From the NCBI RefSeq assembly GCF_030944405.1, contig NZ_CP132339.1, forward strand, positions 6,510,001 to 6,574,000: DNA of 64,000 nucleotides. The letters run 5' to 3'. The notes beneath the pieces were generated by a model, which ran no database searches, was not told the origin of the DNA, and saw nothing but the letters and a program-made list of their open reading frames with translations. This DNA is from Janthinobacterium sp. J1-1 (GTDB taxonomy: Bacteria; Pseudomonadota; Gammaproteobacteria; Burkholderiales; Burkholderiaceae_D). Below are positions 36,553-45,911 of the stretch, one piece after another. The number at the start of each line of letters is the position of its first letter. Position 1 is the first letter of the stretch. A program made the translations under genes and the position numbers.

Positions 36553-37167
36553 GGGTTTTCCTGATTATTATATTAAGTGTTATTGAGTGTCTCTGATAGA
36601 GAACTCTGGATAGTTAAGCACTAAATCATGTTCAATACGTTTTTATTTCCGGCTTTAGTTTTAAGTAAATTACATTCTCAATCCACACTCATAGTGCAGA
36701 TCCCCAACCGAATAGGAACTAAAAATCCATTCGTTTAAGCAATACATAAAACCATATTCCCGGCAATAGTGTCAATACAAGTTAGGCCAAGCAGGCGCAT
36801 AAACAACACAATTTTTTCGCAGATTTGAAAGTGAAAAACGGTCAGATTTGTTGCACCATTGCACTACTTTGGTGCGGTGCAAAAAACGAATAAGGATATC
36901 CAGAAACTAACCGATGCAAATAGGGCGCACCACAATAGGGAGCATGACTGCTGATCGTTAGAAATATCCTCGATGAGCAATGCAACATTTCCGTCATGCC
37001 AGAGCGCGGGAGGAAAGTTCGAAGCTGGGAGTCAGAGGGCGCCGGCGAGGCCATGCAGAGAGAAAGCAGACACGGAAGCAGAGAGGATGGTGTCGCATTT
37101 ATACAACATTTGACTACTCTCATGCTTCCGTCTGGAGGCATTAATCCAACAAAAAATTATTATGCCG
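36553..37167. other. AT-rich intergenic region with palindrome
   Basis: Some 615 bases between the low-GC Sel1-like gene and the receptor gene, both on minus. The 36553-36840 part is very AT-rich and should carry the receptor promoter. A GC-richer imperfect palindrome is at 36851-36882. The short open frames here lack ribosome binding sites and family resemblance, so I see no supported gene. Confidence 0.5.
36851..36882. promoter_or_regulatory. Palindrome containing an NtrC-like box
   Basis: TTGCACC...CAC and GTG.GGTGCAA form an imperfect inverted repeat. Inside it, 36860-36876 reads TGCACTACTTTGGTGCG, fitting the NtrC pattern TGCAC-N7-GTGC and sharing 12 of 17 bases with the box at 47542-47558 near glnA. 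It is about 310 bases upstream of the Oar-like receptor start. I found no good sigma54 promoter between the two, so NtrC control is only a possibility. Confidence 0.35.
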
Positions 37168-37962
37168 TTAGCGCGGCTTGATAATTGCGGCACTCGACAT
37201 GCTATCTTCCAAGGCTCGCCTGGTCATTTTCAATACCCTGATTTCATTATCAGAGTTGATTTTTTCTAAGGCTAATTTCTGATTATTCTTTCTTGCAAAA
37301 TCTTCCGTGGCATTTTTCCAGGCGATACTTTCTCCTTCTACGCCGCGCGCCAGTTCATCAGTTTCCGCCGCCATTCCCGCATAGACTTTTCCAATCAATA
37401 ATGTCGCCCGATTGAATTCATCGTTATTCATTAATCGGAGTATTTCAGGCCTGATTGTTTTCTCCGGAGTTATGACATTGCGGAAATTGACAATATAACG
37501 ACCGTAACACTCTGTCCAGGCATTAATACCTGAATTAACCTCGGCAACTTCTTCATTGGTGGTGGAGCGCGCAGGAATTTGCGGACGCGCGCAGTTGAAT
37601 TTGGCATAGACAGCATTGCCGCCATCAAAGCTGTTGACGTAGTAAGCGATATCCGACCGATGCTTCTGACGCTCTTGCACCAGAGACAATGACTCAGCCG
37701 CCTCTGGATGCCCCTTTGCAACGGCTTGCTGAAGCCAGTAGGCCGCCTTGGTGATATCCTCTTGCGTGCCTTCACCGAATCCGTACATTTCACCGAGCTG
37801 AACCTGAGCATTAACATTGCCGGATTCCGCTAATTTGGTAAATATCTGAAAAGATTTGTAAAACTCCTTGTTTTCCCATAGCCTTTGCGCATCACTTAAT
37901 TCATCTGCACTTGCTGCTCCAAAAGCGCCCAATAGCATCAACATTACCGTTATTTTTCTCAT
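37168..37962 (-). CDS. Secreted Sel1-repeat-like protein of unknown function
   Basis: A 264-residue protein with a signal peptide (MLMLLGAFGAASA). At residues about 30-95 are two Sel1/TPR-like helical repeats: SFQIFTKLAESGNVNAQVQLGEMY and AAYWLQQAVAKGHPEAAESL. The rest is not recognised; it has paired cysteines (NCARP, TECYG) and a basic, helical C-terminal part. The GC content is markedly lower than the window average, as is that of the flanks on both sides, suggesting acquisition from elsewhere or relaxed selection. It stands alone between long intergenic stretches. The function is unknown. Confidence 0.75.
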   Translation of the reverse strand: MRKITVMLMLLGAFGAASADELSDAQRLWENKEFYKSFQIFTKLAESGNVNAQVQLGEMYGFGEGTQEDITKAAYWLQQAVAKGHPEAAESLSLVQERQKHRSDIAYYVNSFDGGNAVYAKFNCARPQIPARSTTNEEVAEVNSGINAWTECYGRYIVNFRNVITPEKTIRPEILRLMNNDEFNRATLLIGKVYAGMAAETDELARGVEGESIAWKNATEDFARKNNQKLALEKINSDNEIRVLKMTRRALEDSMSSAAIIKPR

Positions 37963-38368
37963 GTCGTTTCCCCGTAAAAATTATGATCAAACTCTAGTCA
38001 GCAGCCAGAAGCGATCGCCATTTTTGTCCATCAGACAGATGCTTCGTCACCGATCCTAAGACACAAATTTATTTTTTGCAATTTATAAATTTTGCCCAAA
38101 ACACACACTTTCTCACTTCCCTCATGTCACGGCGGTCGATGACAATATTTCTTCGGCGAAATTTATAAATGGTAACGCTCGCTGTCGCAAAAAAACTGCA
38201 GGGCAGCGCCACGCTGGCTCATCCATCATCCTGCGGCAAGCTGTCAACCTGCGGCATTGACAGTACAGGTAAAATAGACGGTTGTCGTTGGTTGACGAAT
38301 GCGATACGTCAGCAGGACGCGCTTTAACCATGGGGCCTAGATAGCCCCCTTACTCTGGAATGCATACC
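37963..38368. other. Intergenic region, low GC on its left part
   Basis: About 400 bases between two divergent genes. The left half is AT-rich like the Sel1-like gene; the right half returns to normal composition. I see no gene, terminator or clear promoter in it. Confidence 0.5.
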
Positions 38369-40000
38369 ATGTTGCGACTCAACGAAGTAAAACTCCCCCT
38401 CGAACACGACGACGCGGCCCTGCCCGCCGCCATCCTGGCGCGCCTGGACATTCCGGCAGCCGACCTGATCGGCTACACCGTCTTCAAGCGCAGCTATGAC
38501 GCCCGCAAGCGCAGCGCCGTGGTGCTGATCTATTCGCTGCATGTGGAAGTACGCGATGAAGCGTTTGTCCTGGCGCGCCTGGCGCATGACATCCACCTGA
38601 TGCCGGCGCCCGACACCGACTACAAATTCGTCGCCGGCGGCCAGCAGCTGGCCGGCCACACCAGCGAACCGCGCCCGATCGTGATCGGCACCGGCCCGTG
38701 CGGCCTGTTCGTGGCGCTGATCCTGGCGCAGATGGGCTTGCGCCCGCTGATTCTCGAGCGCGGCAAGCAGGTGCGCGAACGCACCGTGGACACGTTTGGT
38801 TTCTGGCGCAAGCGCGAACTGAACCCGGAATCGAACGTGCAGTTCGGCGAGGGCGGCGCCGGCACCTTTTCGGACGGCAAGCTGTACAGCCAGATCAAGG
38901 ATCCGAAACATTATGGCCGCAAGGTGCTGACGGAATTCGTCAAGGCCGGCGCGCCCGAAGAGATCATGTATGTGAGCAAGCCGCATATCGGCACCTTCCG
39001 CCTGGTCAAGATGGTGGAAGAGATGCGCGCCGAAATCGAGCGCCTGGGTGGCGAATACCGTTTTGGAAGCAAGGTGGTCGATATCGATATCGTGCCGGGT
39101 CCGGACGGCGGCCAGGTACGCGGCGTGGTGCTGGCCAGTGGCGAGACCATTGCCAGCAACCACGTGGCGCTGGCGATCGGCCACAGCGCGCGCGACACGT
39201 TTGAAATGCTGCACCGGCGCGGCGTGTATATCGAGGCAAAACCGTTTTCGATCGGTTTCCGCGTCGAGCACCCGCAGTCGCTGATCGACAGCTGCCGCTT
39301 CGGTCCCAGCGCCGGCCACCCGATCCTGGGCGCGGCCGACTACAAGCTGGTGCATCACGCCAGCAATGGCCGCTCGGTGTACAGCTTCTGCATGTGCCCA
39401 GGCGGCACGGTGGTGGCGGCGGCCTCGGAGCCGGGCCGCCTGGTGACCAACGGCATGAGCCAGTATTCGCGCAACGAGCGCAACGCCAACAGCGCCATCG
39501 TGGTCGGCATTACGCCCGCCGACTATCCCGGCGACCCGCTGGCCGGCATCGCGCTGCAGCGCGAGCTGGAAGAACGCGCGTTTGCCTTGGGCGGCGGCAA
39601 CTACGATGCGCCGGGCCAGCTGGTGGGCGACTTCGTGGCCGGCCGCGCCTCGACCGAGTTCGGCAGCGTGGTGCCGTCGTACAAGCCGGCCGTGCACCTG
39701 ACTGACCTGGCCAGCGCCCTGCCCGAGTATGCGATCACGGCCTTGCGCGAAGCGTTTCCCGCCTTTAACAAGCAGATCAAGGGCTATTACAAGGCCGACG
39801 CCGTGCTGACCGGGGTGGAAACGCGCACCTCGTCGCCGATCCGCATCAAGCGCCGCGACGACGACCTGCAAAGCCTGAACACGCGCGGCCTGTTCCCGGC
39901 CGGCGAAGGCGCCGGCTATGCCGGCGGCATCCTGTCGGCAGCCGTCGATGGCATCAAGGTGGCCGAAGCGGTGGCGCTGTCCATCGCGGCCGCCAAATAA
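38369..40000 (+). CDS. FAD-dependent oxidoreductase (large flavoprotein, NAD(P)/FAD-binding)
   Basis: A 543-residue flavoprotein. An N-terminal alpha/beta domain (residues 1-95, with YTVFKRSYDARKRSAVVLIYSLHVEV) comes before the dinucleotide-binding motif PIVIGTGPCGLFVALILAQMG and GGAGTFSDGKLY. The C-terminus has LNTRGLFPAGEGAGYAGGILSAAVDGIKVAE, where FAD is contacted. This is the widespread bacterial family annotated as FAD-dependent dehydrogenase; its physiological substrate is not known to me. I prefer ATG 38369 because TGGA lies nine bases before it; ATG 38360 is directly on that sequence. The gene stands alone, convergent with the histidine kinase gene after nine bases. Confidence 0.88.
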   Translation: MLRLNEVKLPLEHDDAALPAAILARLDIPAADLIGYTVFKRSYDARKRSAVVLIYSLHVEVRDEAFVLARLAHDIHLMPAPDTDYKFVAGGQQLAGHTSEPRPIVIGTGPCGLFVALILAQMGLRPLILERGKQVRERTVDTFGFWRKRELNPESNVQFGEGGAGTFSDGKLYSQIKDPKHYGRKVLTEFVKAGAPEEIMYVSKPHIGTFRLVKMVEEMRAEIERLGGEYRFGSKVVDIDIVPGPDGGQVRGVVLASGETIASNHVALAIGHSARDTFEMLHRRGVYIEAKPFSIGFRVEHPQSLIDSCRFGPSAGHPILGAADYKLVHHASNGRSVYSFCMCPGGTVVAAASEPGRLVTNGMSQYSRNERNANSAIVVGITPADYPGDPLAGIALQRELEERAFALGGGNYDAPGQLVGDFVAGRASTEFGSVVPSYKPAVHLTDLASALPEYAITALREAFPAFNKQIKGYYKADAVLTGVETRTSSPIRIKRRDDDLQSLNTRGLFPAGEGAGYAGGILSAAVDGIKVAEAVALSIAAAK

Positions 40001-40009
40001 AGCCGGCCG

Positions 40010-41374
40010 TCAGGCTGCCAACGGCAGCCTGACATGAATGTGGCAGCCGCTGGCGCGGTCGATGGCGCGCACCTGGCCGCCCAGCTGCTGCACGATGGTA
40101 TGCACGATATGCATGCCCAGGCCAGAGCCGCCCTGGCCGCGCTTGGTGGTGAAGAATGGTTCGAACATGTGCTCGCGCACGGCGGGCGCCAGGCCGATGC
40201 CGTCATCGCAAAATTCCAGCGACAGCCACTGCCTGACACCCTCCGCTTCGACACCGGCGCGGATGGTAATCTGGCCCGGACCGCCGTGCGGATAACCGTG
40301 GCGGGCGCTGTTCATCAGCAGGTTCGACAGGATTTGCGACAATTTTCCGGACGCCAGGCGCACCCGGCAGGCGGGGTCGATGTCGAGTTGTACCCGCAAA
40401 GCCGATTTGCGCAGCTCGGGACTGTGCGCCGACACCAGGCCATGCACATAGTCGTACAGCACCAGGTCGGCCACATATTCGCTGGCCTGGTCCACCGCCA
40501 GTTGCTTGAAATTGCCGATCAGTTCGGCCGCCCGCGTCAGGTTGCGTTCGACCAGCGCGGCGGCGCCCGTCAGGGCCTGGGCGATGTCGATCAGCTCGGT
40601 ACGGCTGACCTTCGGCGCCGACAGCATGCACACCAGCTGATCGGCATAGCTGCCCATGCTCGACGCCGCCGTCAGCGCCACGCCGATCGGTGTATTGACT
40701 TCGTGCGAGACGCCGGCCACCAGCGAACCGAGCGCCGCCATCTGTTCCTGCTCCAGCAGGCTGGCCTGGGCCGCCATCAGCGAGTCCGTACGCTGGCGCA
40801 CGATGTCTTCCAGCTGGCGTGTGCGTTCCTGGTGCTGCAGCTCGGCCGCGCCACGGGCCGAAAAAATCGACAGCAGCAGCAGGGCCAGCAGCCGCTTGTC
40901 TTCATCGATGGGCCGCGTGTCGATGGCCGACAGGATGCCCAGCGTGCGTCCTTCCGTGTCGATCAGAGGCATGCCGACATAGCTCTCGGCGCCCATGTCG
41001 ACCAGCATGGTATCGAGCGGAAAGCGGCGCTGGATGCCGTTGCCGTGAAAACACATGTCCTGGCAGGTCACGTCCTGGCAAGGCGTGTGCCGCAGGCTGT
41101 ATTCGATATTGTCCTGGTAGCCATCGCCGCCCCACAGCGCCAGGGTGCGGATGGCTTCGCCGCCATCTTCCTGCCGGATCAGGCGGCCGGCGATCACATA
41201 GCGCACATCGAGCGCTTCGGCCAGCTCGCGCACCAGGATGCGCAGGAAATCGTCGCCGCGCGCATGCGCCGTCGAAGCGGTAATCGAGCGCAGCGCCGCT
41301 TCGGCCAGGGTGCGCCGCTGCGCCTGGTCAAACAGGGGTTCTTGCGAATTGACATCAAACAGCGGAATACTCAT
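40010..41374 (-). CDS. Orphan sensor histidine kinase with GAF domain
   Basis: A 454-residue kinase without transmembrane segments, so probably cytoplasmic. A GAF-type sensor occupies about residues 40-175 and contains a cysteine trio C99, C104, C108 (TPCQDVTCQDMCFHGNG). A coiled segment then leads to the phosphoacceptor H224 in GVSHEVNTPIG. The ATP-binding domain shows LLMNSARHG, DDGIGLAP and GQGGSGLGMHIV. The start at 41374 has AGGAG six bases upstream. No response regulator gene is adjacent; the partner must be encoded elsewhere. The input signal is unknown. Confidence 0.9.
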   Translation of the reverse strand: MSIPLFDVNSQEPLFDQAQRRTLAEAALRSITASTAHARGDDFLRILVRELAEALDVRYVIAGRLIRQEDGGEAIRTLALWGGDGYQDNIEYSLRHTPCQDVTCQDMCFHGNGIQRRFPLDTMLVDMGAESYVGMPLIDTEGRTLGILSAIDTRPIDEDKRLLALLLLSIFSARGAAELQHQERTRQLEDIVRQRTDSLMAAQASLLEQEQMAALGSLVAGVSHEVNTPIGVALTAASSMGSYADQLVCMLSAPKVSRTELIDIAQALTGAAALVERNLTRAAELIGNFKQLAVDQASEYVADLVLYDYVHGLVSAHSPELRKSALRVQLDIDPACRVRLASGKLSQILSNLLMNSARHGYPHGGPGQITIRAGVEAEGVRQWLSLEFCDDGIGLAPAVREHMFEPFFTTKRGQGGSGLGMHIVHTIVQQLGGQVRAIDRASGCHIHVRLPLAA

Positions 41375-41485
41375 GCATGCTCCTGCACAGCCCGGCAAGC
41401 GACTCCTCCTCGCGGGCCAGCGAAGGCGGACCCTCGCTGATTGTACCTCCGGAAATTATCGAATAATACAGATCGCCGGAAATTT

Positions 41486-42451
41486 TTATAGCCAGCCGGA
41501 GCGCTTGAACAGGTAATACATATAGCCGCAGGCGCCGCACATCACGGCCACGGCGGCCGGATAGCCATAGTGCCAGTCCAGTTCCGGCATGTATTTGAAG
41601 TTCATGCCCCAGATGCCGGCAAAGGCGGTAAACACGGCAAAGATGGCCGCCCAGGCCGCCAGCTGCTTGTTCACTTCGCTCTCGTCGATGGCCACCATCG
41701 ACAGGTTCACCTGAATCGCCGTGCTGATGGTGTCGCGGATCGAGTCGAGCGTGCCGTTGATGCGCGCCAGGTGGTCATGCACGTCGCGGAAATATTCCTG
41801 CGTGTCATGCGCCAGCGGCGGCACCCTGCCGCCGTGCAGCTTGCCGACCGCCTCCATCAGCGGCGCCACCACATGACGCAGCACCATCACCTTGCGTTTC
41901 AACTGGTACAGCCGTTCGATATTGACTCGTTCGGTGCCGGAATCGAACATGCGGTCTTCGATCGCCTCCAGCTCCGATTCGAGCGCATCGAGCACCGGAA
42001 AGTAACGGTCGACCACCGCATCCATCAGTGCATACAGCACGAAGGCCGAGCCCTGGCGCAGCAGGTGCGGTTCGCGCTCGGCGCGCGCGCGCACGCCGAG
42101 GAAACCCTGCGAGCTGTTGCTGCGCGACGACAGCACGTAATTGGCGCCAACAAAGATATCGACTTCGCCCAGCACCAGCTCGTCGCCGACCATTTCCACG
42201 GTTTTGACGACCGCAAACAGCGAATCGCCATATTCCTCGATCTTCGGGCGCTGGTGGCCGCGCTGCGCGTCTTCCACCGCCAGTTCGTGCAGGCAGAATT
42301 CGTGCTGCATCTGCTTCAGTTCGTCGGGCGTGGCGTCGAGCAGCGCGACCCACACGAAGCAATCGGGACGTTCCACGTAATCGCTGATATCGTCGATCGG
42401 CAAGTCGGCCAGTTTCTTGCCATCCTGGTAGGCCACACAGTTAATCAGCAT
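41486..42451 (-). CDS. corA: CorA-type magnesium/cobalt transporter
   Basis: A 321-residue CorA-family divalent-cation channel. A large cytoplasmic N-terminal part precedes two C-terminal transmembrane helices. The signature GMN is at 282-284 (WGMNFKYMPELDWHYGYP) at the end of the first helix, and the chain ends with a basic tail (FKRSGWL). It moves Mg2+ and possibly Co2+ or Ni2+ inward; specificity within the family (CorA or ZntB) is inferred from GMN with MPEL. The ribosome binding site GTGGA lies about seven bases upstream. It is not obviously in an operon with its neighbours. Confidence 0.94.
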   Translation of the reverse strand: MLINCVAYQDGKKLADLPIDDISDYVERPDCFVWVALLDATPDELKQMQHEFCLHELAVEDAQRGHQRPKIEEYGDSLFAVVKTVEMVGDELVLGEVDIFVGANYVLSSRSNSSQGFLGVRARAEREPHLLRQGSAFVLYALMDAVVDRYFPVLDALESELEAIEDRMFDSGTERVNIERLYQLKRKVMVLRHVVAPLMEAVGKLHGGRVPPLAHDTQEYFRDVHDHLARINGTLDSIRDTISTAIQVNLSMVAIDESEVNKQLAAWAAIFAVFTAFAGIWGMNFKYMPELDWHYGYPAAVAVMCGACGYMYYLFKRSGWL

Positions 42452-42604
42452 ACAATTCCACAGTTCAAGTTGACGCCGGACGACACAGTCCGGCAGGCGC
42501 CAGCTTACCCTATCGTTCGCCTGATTTGTGGGGTGTGGCGTGCAAAGTCGCCGAGGGGGGAGGGAAAGCGGACGCGGCGGAAGGCCGCGCCCGATGTACC
42601 GAGG

Positions 42605-44110
42605 TCAGTCTTCCTTGGCGCCGTCGATGCCCAGTTCCGAGATCTTGCGGGTGATGGTGTTGCGGCCGATGCCCAGGCGCACGGCGGCGTCGTTCTTGCG
42701 CCCATGCGTATGCTTGAGCGCCGTCTTGATCAGGGCCGACTCGAACTGGCGCCCCAGCACCGCCATCACTTCCTGCTGCCCTGCCCCCAGCATGCCGGCC
42801 GCCTGCAGTTCCAGCAAGCCGATCCAGCCTGGTGGCGCGCCATTGACCGGTGCCGCGGCGTCGAAGACCTGGCCGCCATGCGGCGCGCTGGCGGCCTGCG
42901 GCTCGCCGTGCGATTGCAGCGGCGCCGGCGGGTTGATCATGCCGGTCGACTCGCCCTGCCCTTGCGTCAGCTCCAGCGGCAGGTCCTTGATTTCCACCGT
43001 CTGGCCCGGCGCCATCACGGTGATCCAGTTGCACAGGTTTTCCAGCTGGCGCACGTTGCCGGGCAAGTCGAGACTGCTGAGGAACTGCATGGTCGGCTCG
43101 CTCATGCGCTTCGCTTCCACGCCCAGCTGGCGCGCGCTCTGCACCAGGAAGTGGCGCACCAGAATGGGGATATCTTCGCGCCGCTCCCTCAAACTGGGCA
43201 GGCGCAGGCGGATCACGTTCAGGCGGTGATACAAGTCTTCGCGGAACAGGCCGTCGCGCACGCGCTGCTCGAGGTTCTGGTGCGTGGCGGTAATCACGCG
43301 CACATTGGCCTTCATCGGCTGATGGCCGCCGACCCGGTAGAAATGCCCGTCCGACAGCACCCGCAGCAAGCGCGTCTGCAGGTCGAATGGCATGTCCCCG
43401 ATTTCGTCCAAAAACAGAGTGCCGTTCTCGGCCTGCTCGAAGCGGCCGCGCCGTGTCGTCTGCGCGCCCGTAAACGCGCCCCGTTCGTGGCCGAACAGTT
43501 CCGATTCCAGCAAATCCTTCGGGATCGCCGCCGTGTTCAGGGCAATGAACGGCTGGGCCGCGCGCGGGCTGTGCTTGTGCAGCGCGCGCGCCACCAGTTC
43601 CTTGCCGGAACCGGACTCGCCGGTGATCAGCACCGTCACGTTCGATTGCGACAAACGGCCGATGGCGCGAAACACTTCCTGCATGGCCGGCGCCTGGCCG
43701 AGGATTTCCGGCGTTTCCGACGGCCCCGACTCGACGCTGGTCTCGCGCAGGCTTTCTTCCAGCGCGCGGCGTATCAGTTCGACGGCCTTGTCGATATCGA
43801 AAGGCTTGGCCAGGTATTCGAAGGCGCCGCCCTGGAAGGCCGCGACGGCCGAATCGAGGTCGGAAAAGGCGGTAATGATAATGACGGGCAATCCGGGAAA
43901 GCGCGTCTTGACCATTTGCAGCAGGTCGAGCCCTGACGCGCCCGGCATGCGGATGTCGGACACCAGCACTTGCGGCGTGTCGAACTCGAGCGCGGCAATG
44001 GCGTCGCGCGCATTGGCAAAGCTCTTGGTGGCCAGGTTTTCACGGGCCAGGGCTTTTTCCAGCACCCAGCGGATTGATTCGTCGTCGTCAACTATCCAGA
44101 TTGGCTTCAT
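42605..44110 (-). CDS. glnG (ntrC): Nitrogen regulation protein NR(I), sigma54 activator NtrC
   Basis: A 501-residue response regulator. The receiver domain has VDDDESIRWVL and the phosphorylation site D52 (LVSDIRMPG). The AAA+ domain carries GESGSGKELVARALH (Walker A), the sigma54-contacting loop GAFTGA and NVRVITATHQN. A Fis-type helix-turn-helix is at the C-terminus (GRKNDAAVRLGIGRNTITRKISELGI). It activates sigma54 promoters under nitrogen limitation; the likely local target is glnA, whose upstream region has three matching boxes. It follows ntrB by 61 bases on the same strand. Confidence 0.97.
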   Translation of the reverse strand: MKPIWIVDDDESIRWVLEKALARENLATKSFANARDAIAALEFDTPQVLVSDIRMPGASGLDLLQMVKTRFPGLPVIIITAFSDLDSAVAAFQGGAFEYLAKPFDIDKAVELIRRALEESLRETSVESGPSETPEILGQAPAMQEVFRAIGRLSQSNVTVLITGESGSGKELVARALHKHSPRAAQPFIALNTAAIPKDLLESELFGHERGAFTGAQTTRRGRFEQAENGTLFLDEIGDMPFDLQTRLLRVLSDGHFYRVGGHQPMKANVRVITATHQNLEQRVRDGLFREDLYHRLNVIRLRLPSLRERREDIPILVRHFLVQSARQLGVEAKRMSEPTMQFLSSLDLPGNVRQLENLCNWITVMAPGQTVEIKDLPLELTQGQGESTGMINPPAPLQSHGEPQAASAPHGGQVFDAAAPVNGAPPGWIGLLELQAAGMLGAGQQEVMAVLGRQFESALIKTALKHTHGRKNDAAVRLGIGRNTITRKISELGIDGAKED

Positions 44111-44171
44111 TAGTGTGTGCGTCCCGCAATGGATTTCATGAGTGGGATACGACGGCAGGTGCTTCCCACGC

Positions 44172-45263
44172 TTATGGCAAAGGTAAAACGATCCTGAAAT
44201 CGGTATATCCAGGCCGGCTTTCGCATTCGATCACGCCCAGGTGCTGTTGCACGAAGGTCTGTGCCAAGGTCAGTCCCAATCCGCTGCCGCCTTCCCGTCC
44301 CGATACCAGCGGGTAGAAAATCCGGTCACGGATCTGGGGTGCGATGCCCGGTCCATTGTCAATGATATGCAAGTCTAATGCCAGGCCGTAGCGGACCTTG
44401 GCCAACGTCACCTGGCGCGCCACGCGGGTCTTGAAAATCAGCTCCGCATCGCCCGCTTCGATCCGCTCGGACAAGGCTTGCGCCGCGTTATGGGCGATGT
44501 TCAGCACGGTCTGGATCAGCTGCTCCTTGTCGCCACGGAACTCGGGAATCGAGGCGTCATAGTCGCGCGAGATGGTCAGGCCGCTGGGAAACTCGGCCAG
44601 GATCAGGCTGCGCACGCGCTCGCACACTTCGTGGATATTCACGTCGCCGACGATGTGCGGCCGGCGGTGCGGCGCCAGCAGGCGGTCGACCAGGGTCTGC
44701 AGCCGGTCCGCTTCCTTGATGATCACCTGCGTGTATTCGCGCAATTCGAGCAGGTGCAGCGCCGGCAATTCGAGTTCGAGCAGCTGCGCCGCGCCGCGGA
44801 TGCCGCCCAGCGGGTTCTTGATTTCATGCGCCAGGTTGCGGATCAGCTCCTTGTTGACCTGGCTCTGGTCGAGGATGCGCTCTTCGCGGTCCAGCTTGAG
44901 TTGCTGCACGTTTTCGCGCAGCTCGATCAGGATGCTGTCCTCGGGGCCGTCCAGCGCGCTGATGATGCTGTGCACGCGCAAGGGGTCGCGCCCCAGGCGC
45001 TCCAGGCTCAGGTCCTGGCGCAGGTCGGAAAACTTGTGTTCGCGGGCCTGGGCGCAGATGCCGGCCAGCTCCTCGGGATTGACGAACAACGCCGTCAGCT
45101 TTTGCCGCGACAGCGCCTTCAAGGAACTTTCCAGCAGGTTTTCCGCCGCCGCATTGGCGTAGCTGATGCGCCCGTCCATGTCGAGCACGATCACGGCCGA
45201 GGCCAGCAGGTCGAGTCCGGCCAGGTGCGGCGCACGGCGCGGGGGGGTATGGGCTTCGGTCAT
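44172..45263 (-). CDS. glnL (ntrB): Nitrogen regulation sensor kinase NR(II), NtrB
   Basis: A 363-residue soluble histidine kinase/phosphatase that controls NtrC and is itself controlled by PII. A PAS domain is at residues 15-115 (ASAVIVLDMDGRISYANAAAENLLE), the phosphoacceptor H146 lies in NLAHEIKNPLGGIRGAAQLL, and the ATPase boxes are NIAHNAAQAL, DNGPGIAP and GGSGLGLTLAQ. The start overlaps the stop of the preceding DUF4124 gene (ATGA), so they are translationally coupled. ntrC follows. Confidence 0.97.
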   Translation of the reverse strand: MTEAHTPPRRAPHLAGLDLLASAVIVLDMDGRISYANAAAENLLESSLKALSRQKLTALFVNPEELAGICAQAREHKFSDLRQDLSLERLGRDPLRVHSIISALDGPEDSILIELRENVQQLKLDREERILDQSQVNKELIRNLAHEIKNPLGGIRGAAQLLELELPALHLLELREYTQVIIKEADRLQTLVDRLLAPHRRPHIVGDVNIHEVCERVRSLILAEFPSGLTISRDYDASIPEFRGDKEQLIQTVLNIAHNAAQALSERIEAGDAELIFKTRVARQVTLAKVRYGLALDLHIIDNGPGIAPQIRDRIFYPLVSGREGGSGLGLTLAQTFVQQHLGVIECESRPGYTDFRIVLPLP

Positions 45264-45772
45264 CGGATATTCGCAATCTCACGTTTGAGGGCCTCGACGT
45301 TTTGCTGCGTCCGGCCGAGGTTGTCTTTCAATTGGGCCACCCGTTCCTGGTACTTGGCATAGTTGCGCTCGTTGCCCTGGCGTTCAGGCTGGCCCTGGTT
45401 GAACTCTTGGCGTTGCGCGGCCAGCTTCTGCTCTTCGCTGCGCAGCTCGTCCTGCAGGATCTGGCGCCGGTCCAGGTCGCGCGCGCGTTGTTCGGCGCCA
45501 TCGACGCGGGGAAAGTTGCCCGCGCCAGTGGCGGCAGCCGGATTGGCGGCCGGCGCGGAGGGCCTGGCGTTTGCTGCGGCCAGCGGCGCGCTCCTGCGCG
45601 GCGGCTCCGTCATGGCGCCGGGCAAATCGAGCAGCTTGCAGGCCGCGCTGTCGCGCTTGTCGGTATAGGTTTTATGGCCCTGGGCATCACTGCAGACATA
45701 CAATTGCCCATGCGCCAAGCCGGCGGCGCCCAGCAGGGCCGCCGCCAGCGCCATCCTGTAATGCTTGTTCAC
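45260..45772 (-). CDS. Secreted DUF4124-domain protein
   Basis: A 170-residue periplasmic protein with a signal peptide (ALAAALLGAAGLAHGQ). A short DUF4124 motif follows (LYVCSDAQGHKTYTDKRDSAACKLL) with two cysteines, then a proline/alanine-rich linker and a C-terminal charged coiled coil (RDLDRRQILQDELRSEEQKLAAQRQEF). The start codon is GTG at 45772 with AGGAG seven bases upstream. It overlaps ntrB by four bases. This position between glnA and ntrB is seen in related bacteria as I recall; its function is unknown. Confidence 0.85.
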   Translation of the reverse strand: MNKHYRMALAAALLGAAGLAHGQLYVCSDAQGHKTYTDKRDSAACKLLDLPGAMTEPPRRSAPLAAANARPSAPAANPAAATGAGNFPRVDGAEQRARDLDRRQILQDELRSEEQKLAAQRQEFNQGQPERQGNERNYAKYQERVAQLKDNLGRTQQNVEALKREIANIR

Positions 45773-45836
45773 TTTCCACTCCTGTCAGCTCTCACGGTAC
45801 CGGGCGACTATACAACATCATGCCCGCGTGCCCATG

Positions 45837-45876
45837 AAAAAACGCGGGGAAGACCGAAAGCCTCACCCCGCGTTTT
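45837..45876 (-). terminator. Rho-independent terminator of glnA
   Basis: On the minus strand AAAACGCGGGG pairs with CCCCGCGTTTTTT around a 16-base loop. It lies 36 bases after the glnA stop codon and separates glnA from the DUF4124-ntrB-ntrC unit. Confidence 0.88.
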
Positions 45877-45911
45877 GATTGCTTGCCGGCAGTGTTGCCG
45901 GCATCACGCCA

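Noticed and set aside
36842..37181. Short frames on both strands upstream of the Oar-like receptor
   Set aside because: No ribosome binding sites, no recognisable domains and base composition typical of non-coding DNA.
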